29,004 bases of DNA, taken from positions 1 through 29,004 of the forward strand of contig QXWX01000086.1 of the NCBI GenBank assembly GCA_009911175.1. The letters run 5' to 3'. Of this stretch, positions 8,077 to 16,450 are shown piece after piece. The notes under the pieces are model-generated. The model was not told the origin of the DNA, did not search any database, and worked only from the letters and a program-made list of their open reading frames with translations. This DNA is from Lachnospiraceae bacterium. GTDB lineage: Bacteria; Bacillota_A; Clostridia; Lachnospirales; Lachnospiraceae. Made by a program: the position numbers and the translations under genes. The first letter of the stretch is position 1. Each line of letters begins with the position of its first letter.

Positions 8077-9234
8077 TTAATCTACATCCCATTTGTAAAT
8101 TACATTTTTCCATTCACATAGTGTATCCTTTACCATCCTGCTGTTCTCTTTTCCCAGACCAACAATTACAGCACCTGCAGATTTATGCATTATATCCCGG
8201 TTTCTGTAGATTGGATAGCCGCATAGTGTTTTCTCTCTTATTTCCTGATCATCTGAAACAATGAATCCCTTTAACTTAGGGTGATGCTCATATGAAAAAA
8301 AGGTCATATATATGCCTTTTCCCTCAACACCCGCTCCATATATGTAAATTGTCGAATTATCACGAATAAACTGTTTGATATCCTTTTTTTTCTTCTTTCG
8401 TAAAGGCAGAAAGCCTTCTACCGATATCTCCCCACGTACATGGGCTTTCACTTTTTCTAATGCTATTGGAAGTTTATAGATTTGCTTCACTGACTGCAGC
8501 AATACCCTGATGTCATATTTGTAATTATCCAATGCATAATTCAGTGTATCTAACGCTTTTGCTTCCATAAAATATTGCTGTGAAAATATCTTTTTCTTAA
8601 TAACAGGAAGCGCATCCGCAGCTAAACTTCCATACGGATTGGTGTAGTTATCGCATGAAATGTTTTTTACAAATGCATCTGGCACATATCCCGCATCCAC
8701 AAGACATTCGTAAAGGCCGTTTTCAAAAGAAGCGCAAACTCCAAAATAATCTTGCGAATCTTCTTGAATATGCTCAAAGAAATATCTGAAAAAAGCCTCT
8801 CCACGTAAGATTCTTTGCCTAAAGACGAGAAAAAAAGATTGTATATGCGCCATCAGATCCGCCACAAAGCTGGAAATCCCCCAAAAATCTGCGGTACTCT
8901 CTGACATGGTCTCAAAAATATTTGACAGGGGGATCAAAGGTCCAAAAAAACTGCTGTTACACAGAACCAATTCCTTGCTCTCTTTAATGATGCTGGCATA
9001 TTTTTTATCAAAAAGCACCCGTCTATATGCACCGGCATCAAAGCCACTGTTATCGCGAATCAATATGTCATCGGCAATGTCCGACAGTAAGGCCTTATTT
9101 TCTATCTGTCCATTTACAGCCACAATCAATAGGTCAATATTTTTTTTCAATTCGTTTAGCAAATAAAAGACATCCGGACTAATCTGCCCTTTGCTGTCAT
9201 AAAAACAAAATATAGCTACTCTGTCATACCCCAT
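8077..9234 (-). CDS. RgpF-like (rhamnan synthesis F family) protein with C-terminal Rossmann-like module
   Basis: This 385-residue protein belongs to the rhamnan synthesis protein F family (PF05045). It has VAIFCFYDSKG at the start, GFDAGAY (64-70), LCNSSFFGP, DFWGIS and HIQSFFLVFR, the conserved block of this group, whose members act in rhamnose-polysaccharide assembly. From about residue 292 it carries the Rossmann-like module (IYIYGAGVEGKG). It is paralogous over its whole length to the protein at 11626-12765. Its ATG lies inside the last codons of the upstream GT2 (11-base overlap), with GGAG eight bases before it, so translation is coupled. It is probably a glycosyltransferase or assembly enzyme working on the same glycan. 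The sugar is unknown. Confidence 0.82.
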   Translation of the reverse strand: MGYDRVAIFCFYDSKGQISPDVFYLLNELKKNIDLLIVAVNGQIENKALLSDIADDILIRDNSGFDAGAYRRVLFDKKYASIIKESKELVLCNSSFFGPLIPLSNIFETMSESTADFWGISSFVADLMAHIQSFFLVFRQRILRGEAFFRYFFEHIQEDSQDYFGVCASFENGLYECLVDAGYVPDAFVKNISCDNYTNPYGSLAADALPVIKKKIFSQQYFMEAKALDTLNYALDNYKYDIRVLLQSVKQIYKLPIALEKVKAHVRGEISVEGFLPLRKKKKKDIKQFIRDNSTIYIYGAGVEGKGIYMTFFSYEHHPKLKGFIVSDDQEIREKTLCGYPIYRNRDIMHKSAGAVIVGLGKENSRMVKDTLCEWKNVIYKWDVD

Positions 9235-10471
9235 CTATCATTCTCCATTTATACGCTAAATCAAATAAGTAATTGATATTGCATATCTTTTCTCTTTCTA
9301 CGCCGTTCTCTATCAATGCAGCTTTCATTTCACCATAATATCTTTCACTTGAAATAACGATGCGGTCAAATGCAAAAAAATGAATCCAATCCGGTGAAAT
9401 TACTAATCGTTTATTGAACATCTGGAACTTTCTATTTATATCACTATCAATATATGCTCTTATATTGACACAGTTTTCCGGCAATCCATTGAACAAATTT
9501 TGGGCAGTTTCTCCGGTTCCATAAACCAATATTGTAGGAATCAATTTATTATCTTGAACGTCCCTTTCCAAAATATATGATTTGACAGCCATCATCTGCC
9601 CTATGCAATTAATATTGTGGAAAACGTCCACTTTCGCTAGTTGTGTATATTTCATCTGCAAAGAATTTGATTGGCAAAAAGATAAATCAAGAGGTTCTTT
9701 TATCCATTCAATATTTTCAACATCATCTAAGCCATATCCATTCGCAATCTTATAAAGATCGTGACCTTCTTCTATTTCTGTAAGCTGTTTGTTAATGTGT
9801 ATCCCTTCTTCATTTCCGCGATTAGTCCATGCTATGAACTTGATCTTATTGCCATATAATCTTGACAGAAATTGTTCCTTGCTGGTTACTGGGTAATGTG
9901 CCATTTTCAGTTGTTCTATATGTTCTACCCTTATATCATCTCCAGAAACCTTATGATGTCCTGTCCCTAAAATGACATTGTTATCCAAAATCATCTTCGC
10001 CGGAATCATCACTTTTCGTATATTGTTCCCTTTAAAGTTTGACTTAAGGTTTACCAGACGCCTAGGAATGAAAGGCTCATTGATATCATCATCCTTACTC
10101 ATTGCATAATTTTTCCAACATACCTCATAGATCCGATCCATTGGAAGTCTTTCCATAATCACTCTGGGATTCTCTCTTCCCGCTAAGAACTCATCTACAT
10201 CTAGTGGAATGAACAAATCAGCATTTTCTTCCCTTGCTATTTTTTTCATATATTTATTATCCAGGAATCTCTGCTCAAATGATATAACAGGCTCCACTAT
10301 GAGTTCTAAATGATAGCCCTCAGAAATCAAATTCCTTATAATTTTCAACGTATTATCAGTACAACAGGTACTGACAAAAATCATTTTGTCAATGAAATGA
10401 CTATTATATCTGATAAAAGATTCGATGATTTCACTTTCATTTCCCAGCATAGTCACTGATACTATCTTCAT
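9224..10471 (-). CDS. GT2-like (Glyco_tranf_2_4 type) glycosyltransferase with C-terminal Rossmann-like module
   Basis: This 415-residue protein begins MKIVSVTMLGNES and has the metal-binding PLDVDEFL (89-96; D91 and D93), HHKVSGD and AHYPVTSKEQF. It fits the GT2 subgroup with a DxDEF motif, related to PF13704. It is clearly different from the ETDDF-type GT2s in this island. The Rossmann-like module begins near residue 309 (ILVYGTGETAQN, then AYIDSD) and is followed by about 15 extra residues. GGGAGG precedes the start. Its stop codon is inside the start of the RgpF-like gene. The substrate is unknown. Confidence 0.82.
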   Translation of the reverse strand: MKIVSVTMLGNESEIIESFIRYNSHFIDKMIFVSTCCTDNTLKIIRNLISEGYHLELIVEPVISFEQRFLDNKYMKKIAREENADLFIPLDVDEFLAGRENPRVIMERLPMDRIYEVCWKNYAMSKDDDINEPFIPRRLVNLKSNFKGNNIRKVMIPAKMILDNNVILGTGHHKVSGDDIRVEHIEQLKMAHYPVTSKEQFLSRLYGNKIKFIAWTNRGNEEGIHINKQLTEIEEGHDLYKIANGYGLDDVENIEWIKEPLDLSFCQSNSLQMKYTQLAKVDVFHNINCIGQMMAVKSYILERDVQDNKLIPTILVYGTGETAQNLFNGLPENCVNIRAYIDSDINRKFQMFNKRLVISPDWIHFFAFDRIVISSERYYGEMKAALIENGVEREKICNINYLFDLAYKWRMIDGV

Positions 10472-10516
10472 CTATATTCTCCTCCCTGACTTCATGAGCG
10501 AAGTTATTTAGACAAA

Positions 10517-11608
10517 CTATTTACTGGCGCGGATAACACCTTTGACAAATTTGGGCAATTGTATTTGCTTCAAATTAATATATGAGAGAAATACCATGTA
10601 ACCATCAGTTGTACTAATATTATAGCCATAGCCTCTCATCATATTTGCTATGTCATCAAAGTCTCTTTCCCTATGATAACTACATACATATGCCTTTAAA
10701 TGCTGGCTGTGTAATGTTTTTTCTCCGCCGGCTAATGCGCTTACTTCCGCTCCCTCTATGTCCATTTTTATGGAAGTAAACTCTTCATCCTTTGCCAATT
10801 CATCAATAGTAATACATCCTTCATTACAATTATTTGTTAAGTATTTTGGGATTATATGAACCTTATCTTTATAAGGCTCAAAAGTGTATGTCAACGCCTC
10901 TATCCATGCCCCGTCTGCTTCTACTAAATATATACTTTTAACTTTATCTACAACTTCCAAAGAAAAATTTCCTTCGGCTGCACCTGCATCTAGGATAACC
11001 TCCCCTTCCTTGACCGAAAATGTATCATCTTGATATCTATGGGGTGATGATGTATCCTGCTCCATTAGAATTTGTCGATAATATTTTATTACCCCCGTCC
11101 TTGTGAATTTTCTGGGGAAATACATTCTTTTCCCAAAATGCAGAACGTAAAACATGCCAATTTTTTCATCTCGGTAAACATCTATCTCCAAACCTATGTA
11201 TTTGTCCACAAAATCGTCATTAAACGCACCTAGTGGATGGGTACATATATATTGAATCTGCTTTTTTAATTCCTCTGTTTTGAACTCTTCATGTTGATAA
11301 AAAGTCAACATGGCATTTCTTTGCATAAACATATAATTATCAATTTGCCCTGGGCTGATATGATATTTATTTAAAATTTCTTTATATAATTCTCTCCACG
11401 CTCCTACTGCAATTATTATTTTACTATACGTACCTTTACGTATAATATCCGGATCCTGTACTTCAAAACCATTCCATTTTTTTCCCCATTTATTTTTATC
11501 ACTGTCAACTACGGCGCTCACCTTATCTACACATTTTTTTTCTAACAAGAATTCATATAATTCCTGCCCAACTAGTCCAGTCCCCCAAATTATCCACCTT
11601 TCCTGCAT
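10517..11608 (-). CDS. FkbM-family methyltransferase with N-terminal Rossmann-like module
   Basis: This 363-residue protein carries at residues 1-95 the same Rossmann-like module that its neighbours have at the C-terminus (WIIWGTGLVGQE, then AVVDSDKNKWG). Residues 200-340 are an FkbM-type S-adenosylmethionine methyltransferase: ILDAGAAEGNFS (205-216) for SAM binding, LVEAD (228-232) and IKMDIEGAE (280-288), the family signature. FkbM enzymes O-methylate sugars and related hydroxyls, so methylation of a glycan residue is the likely role. A GAGGAGG site is five bases before the ATG. It sits between an RgpF-like gene and a GT2, inside the assembly block. Confidence 0.85.
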   Translation of the reverse strand: MQERWIIWGTGLVGQELYEFLLEKKCVDKVSAVVDSDKNKWGKKWNGFEVQDPDIIRKGTYSKIIIAVGAWRELYKEILNKYHISPGQIDNYMFMQRNAMLTFYQHEEFKTEELKKQIQYICTHPLGAFNDDFVDKYIGLEIDVYRDEKIGMFYVLHFGKRMYFPRKFTRTGVIKYYRQILMEQDTSSPHRYQDDTFSVKEGEVILDAGAAEGNFSLEVVDKVKSIYLVEADGAWIEALTYTFEPYKDKVHIIPKYLTNNCNEGCITIDELAKDEEFTSIKMDIEGAEVSALAGGEKTLHSQHLKAYVCSYHRERDFDDIANMMRGYGYNISTTDGYMVFLSYINLKQIQLPKFVKGVIRASK

Positions 11609-11625
11609 AATGCCTCCTCATTTAT

Positions 11626-12765
11626 TCACCACAGAAATAATACTTTATCTTCGGGATTTAAACTATGTTTAACACTTTCTGTATTTTGAATATTCATTGC
11701 TATAACTATTGCGACTCCACTTGGAATAGAATTATAGAATTTGATTGGAAATCCATACAAATTTTTATTTGCATTTTTTTGGCCTTCTGAGATTATAAAT
11801 CCTTTAAATGTATTAATATATTTGTGATATACATACCAAATATCTCTCGCAATAATTCCGGTACCATATATATATATATCCGGATTATTTTGTAAAAATA
11901 TTTTTATATCATTTTCTGTAATTTTTGCAATCGGATGTCTTTTTTTTATTCTCTCCCAACCATAATATGTATCATTTCTAATATTATCGTAATGTATTTC
12001 AACACCATATTGACGTTTTGCATATGTACAAATATGCTTAACATCATATTGAGTTTGAGCAGCTAGATACTGTAAGATAAAATTCTGTTGTTTTTGATTA
12101 TAATAATTAGGACTATACACTTTTTTCTTTAATATTGGTAGTCCGTATGTCTCAATACAAATATCAGAACTATCATATACACTATAATTTTCTGTATTTG
12201 AGAACACATCGAATTTATATCCATTACTAACCATGTATTCAAATATTCCAATTTCAAACATGGCATACACATCCTCAATATTGGTCATTTCCGGACTTAT
12301 CCTTGTTTGAAAATATTCAAATAGTCTTCCGCTCTGAACTATTCGCTTTCTAAAAACCAAAAAATATGATTGTATATGATCTAAAATATTATTTTTTACA
12401 TAGTTTAATCCCCAGAAATCACTATTACTATAACTCATTCTGCAAAAAATGTTTTTAAAAGGTAAAAAAGGACCAAAAAAAGTGTCATTGCATAATACAA
12501 CTTCATCCCACTTTTCTAATTCTAACTTTCTTAAATAATTTATAACTATATCTGAATATGCCCCAGCATCAAACCCTTTATTTTTTCTTTTAATAACATG
12601 TTGTGTAAATTTTTTTAATTTTGCCTCACCGGCAATATTTAATTTCCCATTAACAACAATAATTAACCCACTTATTACTTCAAGTAAACTATCCAAAAGA
12701 TATTCAATATATGAATCAACAATTCCATTTTTATCGTAAAAGCTAAAAATCGCTAAGCGCTTCAT
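11626..12765 (-). CDS. RgpF-like (rhamnan synthesis F family) protein with C-terminal Rossmann-like module, AT-rich
   Basis: This 379-residue protein is a paralogue of that at 8077-9234, with the same landmarks: AIFSFYDKNG, GFDAGAY (64-70), LCNDTFFGP, DFWGL and HIQSYFLVFRKRI. The module starts near residue 293 (IYIYGTGIIARD). The DNA is very AT-rich; the 60 bases from 11881 contain 14 G or C, well below the genes near flagellin, and codon choice follows. The ribosome binding site is weak (GGTG). It either entered separately from its paralogue or has drifted. Two RgpF-like proteins suggest two related linkages or a repeat of two residues. The sugar is unknown. Confidence 0.82.
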   Translation of the reverse strand: MKRLAIFSFYDKNGIVDSYIEYLLDSLLEVISGLIIVVNGKLNIAGEAKLKKFTQHVIKRKNKGFDAGAYSDIVINYLRKLELEKWDEVVLCNDTFFGPFLPFKNIFCRMSYSNSDFWGLNYVKNNILDHIQSYFLVFRKRIVQSGRLFEYFQTRISPEMTNIEDVYAMFEIGIFEYMVSNGYKFDVFSNTENYSVYDSSDICIETYGLPILKKKVYSPNYYNQKQQNFILQYLAAQTQYDVKHICTYAKRQYGVEIHYDNIRNDTYYGWERIKKRHPIAKITENDIKIFLQNNPDIYIYGTGIIARDIWYVYHKYINTFKGFIISEGQKNANKNLYGFPIKFYNSIPSGVAIVIAMNIQNTESVKHSLNPEDKVLFLW

Positions 12766-12806
12766 AAAAATTCACCACTTTGTTATTTTTCTTTTTTGGT
12801 ATAATA

Positions 12807-13532
12807 TTATATTCTAATGGAAAATCCCAAGCTCTTACCATCTCTTACAAACATTTGAACCGTCTCCAAAGAAAACAAATTCAAATCCTTTCCTAAATTT
12901 TCCAGCTTTAAAAGCAAATCATTTGTTACTGTGACAATATCTGCTCCGCATCGGTCTGCCTGAATGATGTTAAAAACCTCACGGCAACTTGCCCACAGGC
13001 TTTTAACGCCTTTTTTCCGTCTACACATTTCTACAACCTGTCCCATAATTACTTCCGGATCTACACCTGTATCTGCGATTCGTCCAGCGAAAACAGATAT
13101 AATATTTTTACTTCCTTCTTTTAGAACTGCTAATACAGACTCTGCTTGTTTCGGTGTAAAAAGAGCGGTTATATTTAGATTAACCCCTTTCTGGGATAGC
13201 TCAGAGATTAATGGCACGCTGCTTTCTCCTCTGGAATTTGTAATCGGTATCTTGACAAAGACATTTTCTCCATACTGGGAAAGTATAAGAGCTTCCTTTT
13301 TCATTGTCTCAAAATCATCCGCGAAAACTTCAAAAGAAATAGGCATGTCTGGTATTGCTCCTACTGTCTCTTTCGCGAATTGTGTATAACTTTTGACGCC
13401 AGCCTTTTTCATTAAAGTTGGATTTGTCGTAAAGCCTTTTATAAAGCCTTTTTTATACATTTCAATCATCCCATCGATATCTGCACCGTCTGCATAGATT
13501 GCAATATTTAAATCGGTTATTTTCATGGTCAT
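12807..13532 (-). CDS. Transaldolase
   Basis: This 241-residue single-domain TIM-barrel aldolase of the transaldolase / fructose-6-phosphate aldolase group has GFTTNPTLMKKAG (33-45) and VFVKIPITN (91-99), where K94 is the expected Schiff-base lysine. It is longer than the usual roughly 215-residue small aldolases and shorter than TalB. A transaldolase can make sedoheptulose 7-phosphate, the substrate of the sedoheptulose-7-phosphate isomerase encoded directly upstream, so it probably feeds GDP-heptose synthesis. Either of two ATGs (13532 or 13526) could be the start; AAAGGAG lies four and ten bases before them. The short-aldolase alternative reaction (dihydroxyacetone plus glyceraldehyde 3-phosphate) cannot be excluded. 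Confidence 0.85.
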   Translation of the reverse strand: MTMKITDLNIAIYADGADIDGMIEMYKKGFIKGFTTNPTLMKKAGVKSYTQFAKETVGAIPDMPISFEVFADDFETMKKEALILSQYGENVFVKIPITNSRGESSVPLISELSQKGVNLNITALFTPKQAESVLAVLKEGSKNIISVFAGRIADTGVDPEVIMGQVVEMCRRKKGVKSLWASCREVFNIIQADRCGADIVTVTNDLLLKLENLGKDLNLFSLETVQMFVRDGKSLGFSIRI

Positions 13533-13576
13533 GCCTCTCCTTTTCAGAAATTATTCTGGTATGAAACAATTATAAA

Positions 13577-14140
13577 TTACTGAATAATTGCATTTACCAA
13601 TAAATGCCAGATAATTCCCTGCCAGCCTTCCGCATGTGGCGTGATTCTTTCGTCTGATATTACAGGAACCAATACACATGCATCTGACACTTCTCTAGAG
13701 TATCCGCCATTCCTTGAAACAATAGATAATATCTTGGCGCCGCATTCTTTGGCTAATCGAAGTGCATTTACAATATTTAAAGAAGCTTTATCGCTTCCAC
13801 CGCCAACAGAAAAGACCATTACAACATCCAGATGGGATAATTTTGAAGTCATTAACCATTCCGTAAAGGTGGTATCCCATCCTTCATCATTCGTCCGTGC
13901 ACTCAATTCAGCTACATTATCTGTTGGTGCATATGTTTCAATTCCTCCAATTTTTCGGAAATCATTGACTGCATGGGACGCATTTGCAGCACTTCCGCCA
14001 ACTCCCAGAATAAAAAGTCTGCCGCCCTGATCTTTTAGATTTTTCAATATCCCTATACTTTTATTGATTTCCTCAACAGACATTTCATTTAAAATTTTTC
14101 TTGTTTCTTCCAAATAATTTTCAATATACGCCTTATACAT
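13577..14140 (-). CDS. gmhA: Sedoheptulose-7-phosphate isomerase (SIS domain)
   Basis: This 187-residue SIS-domain isomerase matches the usual GmhA length. GVGGSAANASH (46-56) is the phosphosugar-binding loop, and VFSVGGGSDKAS is a second one. The family converts sedoheptulose 7-phosphate to D-glycero-D-manno-heptose 7-phosphate. It overlaps the guanylyltransferase-phosphatase gene by eight bases and is followed by the transaldolase, so substrate supply, isomerisation, phosphorylation, dephosphorylation and nucleotidyl transfer are encoded consecutively. A general SIS isomerase for another phosphosugar is possible, but the neighbouring kinase and phosphatase make GmhA the better call. Confidence 0.88.
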   Translation of the reverse strand: MYKAYIENYLEETRKILNEMSVEEINKSIGILKNLKDQGGRLFILGVGGSAANASHAVNDFRKIGGIETYAPTDNVAELSARTNDEGWDTTFTEWLMTSKLSHLDVVMVFSVGGGSDKASLNIVNALRLAKECGAKILSIVSRNGGYSREVSDACVLVPVISDERITPHAEGWQGIIWHLLVNAIIQ

Positions 14141-15473
14141 ATCTCGCTTGTCCCCCCATTATACTTTCTAACTCATTGATATTTCTAATAATACTGTTTG
14201 GATGATGCTCCTGGAGTCTTTGGCATACATCACACTTCATTTCTCCAATCAAAATGGTTTTCAAGCCTGCCGTGCTTCCTGCTATAATGTCTGTATAGGA
14301 ATCCCCCACCATGTAGGAATTTTCTCTATCAATATGATATATCTTCAGCAGATCCATAATCAGTCCTGCTTCAGGCTTACGGCATTTACATTTTCTTATC
14401 AAAAATCGTGCCTTTGTTTTCTGACTACCTGTAGGGTGGTGGGGACATATATTTACGGATTCCACAAAAATCCCTTTGGATTTTAAATCCTGAACCATCC
14501 AAGTATTTAAATCATATAGGCTGCTAAGTGTAACTTTCCCTTTCGCTGCGGCGGGTTGGTTTGTTACAATAAATATAAGATAGTCCATTTTTTGTATAGA
14601 CAACAGTGTTCTTATTACATCCGGATTATATATAAAATCCTTTTTAGAAAAAGGCGAATCAATTTGTTCAATGTCGTCGTTATAAACAAGTTCATTTATT
14701 ACCCCATCCCGGTCGAAAAAGACAGCCTTTCTTTTATTTGTAAACCTTTTTTCTGCATATTCACAGAACTCTTGCATAGAGGCCGGACTCCCAATTTCAT
14801 AAAATCTTTTCGTGACTACTTGTCCAGATATCTTTCCAATTTTCGAAAGGGAAGTCATTATTTCTGCCAAATCAAAACTTTCTCTTTCATTATTTAAGAT
14901 GTCTTTTGACAACATGGAAATACCGTAATCAATATACCTCATCTCATTGCTGAAGTTTATCTTGTCATACAATTTGATTTTCCCATTCTGATAGATTACG
15001 TTGCTTTTGTCGTAGAGGTTCTCATTTTCCAATATGGTCATTAGGGCCAAATTCCCTTCTGATTTTTCCAGATAATATCGATATACAACCTCTTGATAAT
15101 CCACATCCATAAAAGAATCGCCATAGATCAGCAGAAAATCTTCTTCTAATTTATCGGCAGCATTCCGGAGAGCACCTCCAGTGCCTAATTGCTTTTTTCC
15201 ATCGTAAGAATATTGGATATTAACCTGCCATTTTGAACCATCTTCATAATAGTTTTCAATATATTCCGCCTGGTAGCCGACAAGAAATAAAAATTTGTGA
15301 AACCTCCACCGTTTCAGCAGTTTTAATTGATAGTCGAAAAAAGGATATCCATTAATATCTGCCATTGCTTTTGGAATATCTTTCAACCCTAAACGGGTAC
15401 CAAGTCCTCCCATCAATACGACCACCTGTGTATCTGCCACAATATCCCTGTTTATATCATCTGTGATATTCAT
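14133..15473 (-). CDS. hddC/gmhB: Heptose-1-phosphate guanylyltransferase fused to heptose-1,7-bisphosphate 7-phosphatase
   Basis: This is a 446-residue fusion. Residues 15-240 are a nucleotidyltransferase with VVLMGGLGTRLG (18-29), GTGGALRNA (97-105) and LIYGDS (115-120). Residues 248-435 are a HAD phosphatase with FFDRDGVIN (252-260, nucleophile D253), IVTNQP (302-307), the zinc-binding set CPHH (343-346) and CKC (362-364), and GDSYTD (390-395). The zinc loop is characteristic of GmhB. Together they catalyse removal of the 7-phosphate and activation of heptose 1-phosphate with GTP, two of the late steps to GDP-D-glycero-D-manno-heptose. Guanine specificity is inferred from the HddA-type kinase beside it. 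The gene begins two bases after the kinase stop. Confidence 0.88.
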   Translation of the reverse strand: MNITDDINRDIVADTQVVVLMGGLGTRLGLKDIPKAMADINGYPFFDYQLKLLKRWRFHKFLFLVGYQAEYIENYYEDGSKWQVNIQYSYDGKKQLGTGGALRNAADKLEEDFLLIYGDSFMDVDYQEVVYRYYLEKSEGNLALMTILENENLYDKSNVIYQNGKIKLYDKINFSNEMRYIDYGISMLSKDILNNERESFDLAEIMTSLSKIGKISGQVVTKRFYEIGSPASMQEFCEYAEKRFTNKRKAVFFDRDGVINELVYNDDIEQIDSPFSKKDFIYNPDVIRTLLSIQKMDYLIFIVTNQPAAAKGKVTLSSLYDLNTWMVQDLKSKGIFVESVNICPHHPTGSQKTKARFLIRKCKCRKPEAGLIMDLLKIYHIDRENSYMVGDSYTDIIAGSTAGLKTILIGEMKCDVCQRLQEHHPNSIIRNINELESIMGGQARYV

Positions 15474-15475
15474 TG

Positions 15476-16450
15476 TTATAACAATTTTGCCCCTTCTTTT
15501 TCAAATCGAAACCGGATTTCTTCCAGTCCCAGACGATTCATTGCCGATCTCAATTTCACTTTGTTCTCAGCATAAAACATAAGAAATCCTCCGCCGCCTG
15601 CGCCAATCAGCTTACCGCCAAGCGCTCCGTTTTGTAACGCATATTCATACCATTCGTCAATTTTCGAATTGCTCATTCCTCCAGACCTTTTCTTCTTATA
15701 TTCCCAATGAATATTCATGATGTCTGCAAACCGGCTTAAATCACCTTTTTCCAAAGCATTTTTGCTGTCTAGGCCTAATTGTTTGACAAAGTCCAGATTT
15801 TTTAACATATCCCCGTCATTCTTTTTGCTCTTTTCATCCTGTTCGCTCAAAATATTTCCAGCTGAATGGGAATAGCCGGTAAAAAAGAGGATCAGGTTGT
15901 CTTCCAGATTATATAATGTTTCCTGAGATAGATTCAGGGGTTCTATTTGAACAAAACCATCCTTTTGGATGTTCATGCAGATAATACCGCCATAGGAGGA
16001 AACATACTGATCCTGTTTTCCAATCGGCTCTCTAAGTCTGTCGATCTCAATCCCACATGCTTCTTCTGCAAGATTCCTCGTACTGATAATATCCCCTTTA
16101 TATCCGTGTAGTGCACGCAGCAATGCAGTCGTAAACGTACTGGAAGAGCCCAGGCCGGTTCCGGCGGGGATATCTGCCATTGAGCATATTTCTAGTGGCG
16201 TTTGAAGCAAACCTGTCAGCTGCAATGCTTCACGCACAATTGGATGCTGTAATTCTAAAGCATCTTTTACACACTCTAATTTAGAATACTTAACCAAAAA
16301 TGATTGGTTAAAAGTCTGATTTAATAATATGTACACATATTTATCTATAGTAGCAGAAATAAGAAAACCTTCCCTTTTTTTGTAATAAGAAGCTAAATCT
16401 GTACCACCACCGCCAAGGGTAATGCGTAATGGACTTCTTGCAATAATCAT
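15476..16450 (-). CDS. hddA: D-glycero-D-manno-heptose-7-phosphate kinase (GHMP family)
   Basis: This 324-residue GHMP kinase begins IIARSPLRITLGGGGTD (2-18), has the ATP loop PAGTGLGSSS (95-104) and ends with GAGGGGFLMFY, all diagnostic of the HddA branch. HddA phosphorylates D-glycero-D-manno-heptose 7-phosphate at C1 to the alpha-1,7-bisphosphate, the entry to the GDP route rather than the ADP route of lipopolysaccharide cores. Its ATG overlaps the stop of the methyltransferase (ATGA), and the next gene begins two bases after its stop, so the block is tightly coupled. Fucokinase-type relatives share the fold, but the neighbouring GmhA and GmhB favour heptose. Confidence 0.88.
   Translation of the reverse strand: MIIARSPLRITLGGGGTDLASYYKKREGFLISATIDKYVYILLNQTFNQSFLVKYSKLECVKDALELQHPIVREALQLTGLLQTPLEICSMADIPAGTGLGSSSTFTTALLRALHGYKGDIISTRNLAEEACGIEIDRLREPIGKQDQYVSSYGGIICMNIQKDGFVQIEPLNLSQETLYNLEDNLILFFTGYSHSAGNILSEQDEKSKKNDGDMLKNLDFVKQLGLDSKNALEKGDLSRFADIMNIHWEYKKKRSGGMSNSKIDEWYEYALQNGALGGKLIGAGGGGFLMFYAENKVKLRSAMNRLGLEEIRFRFEKEGAKLL

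Noticed and set aside
12807..16450. ADP-heptose pathway for lipopolysaccharide core
   Set aside because: The kinase is of the HddA (GHMP) type and not HldE, no lipopolysaccharide genes are present, and the other signs point to a Gram-positive.
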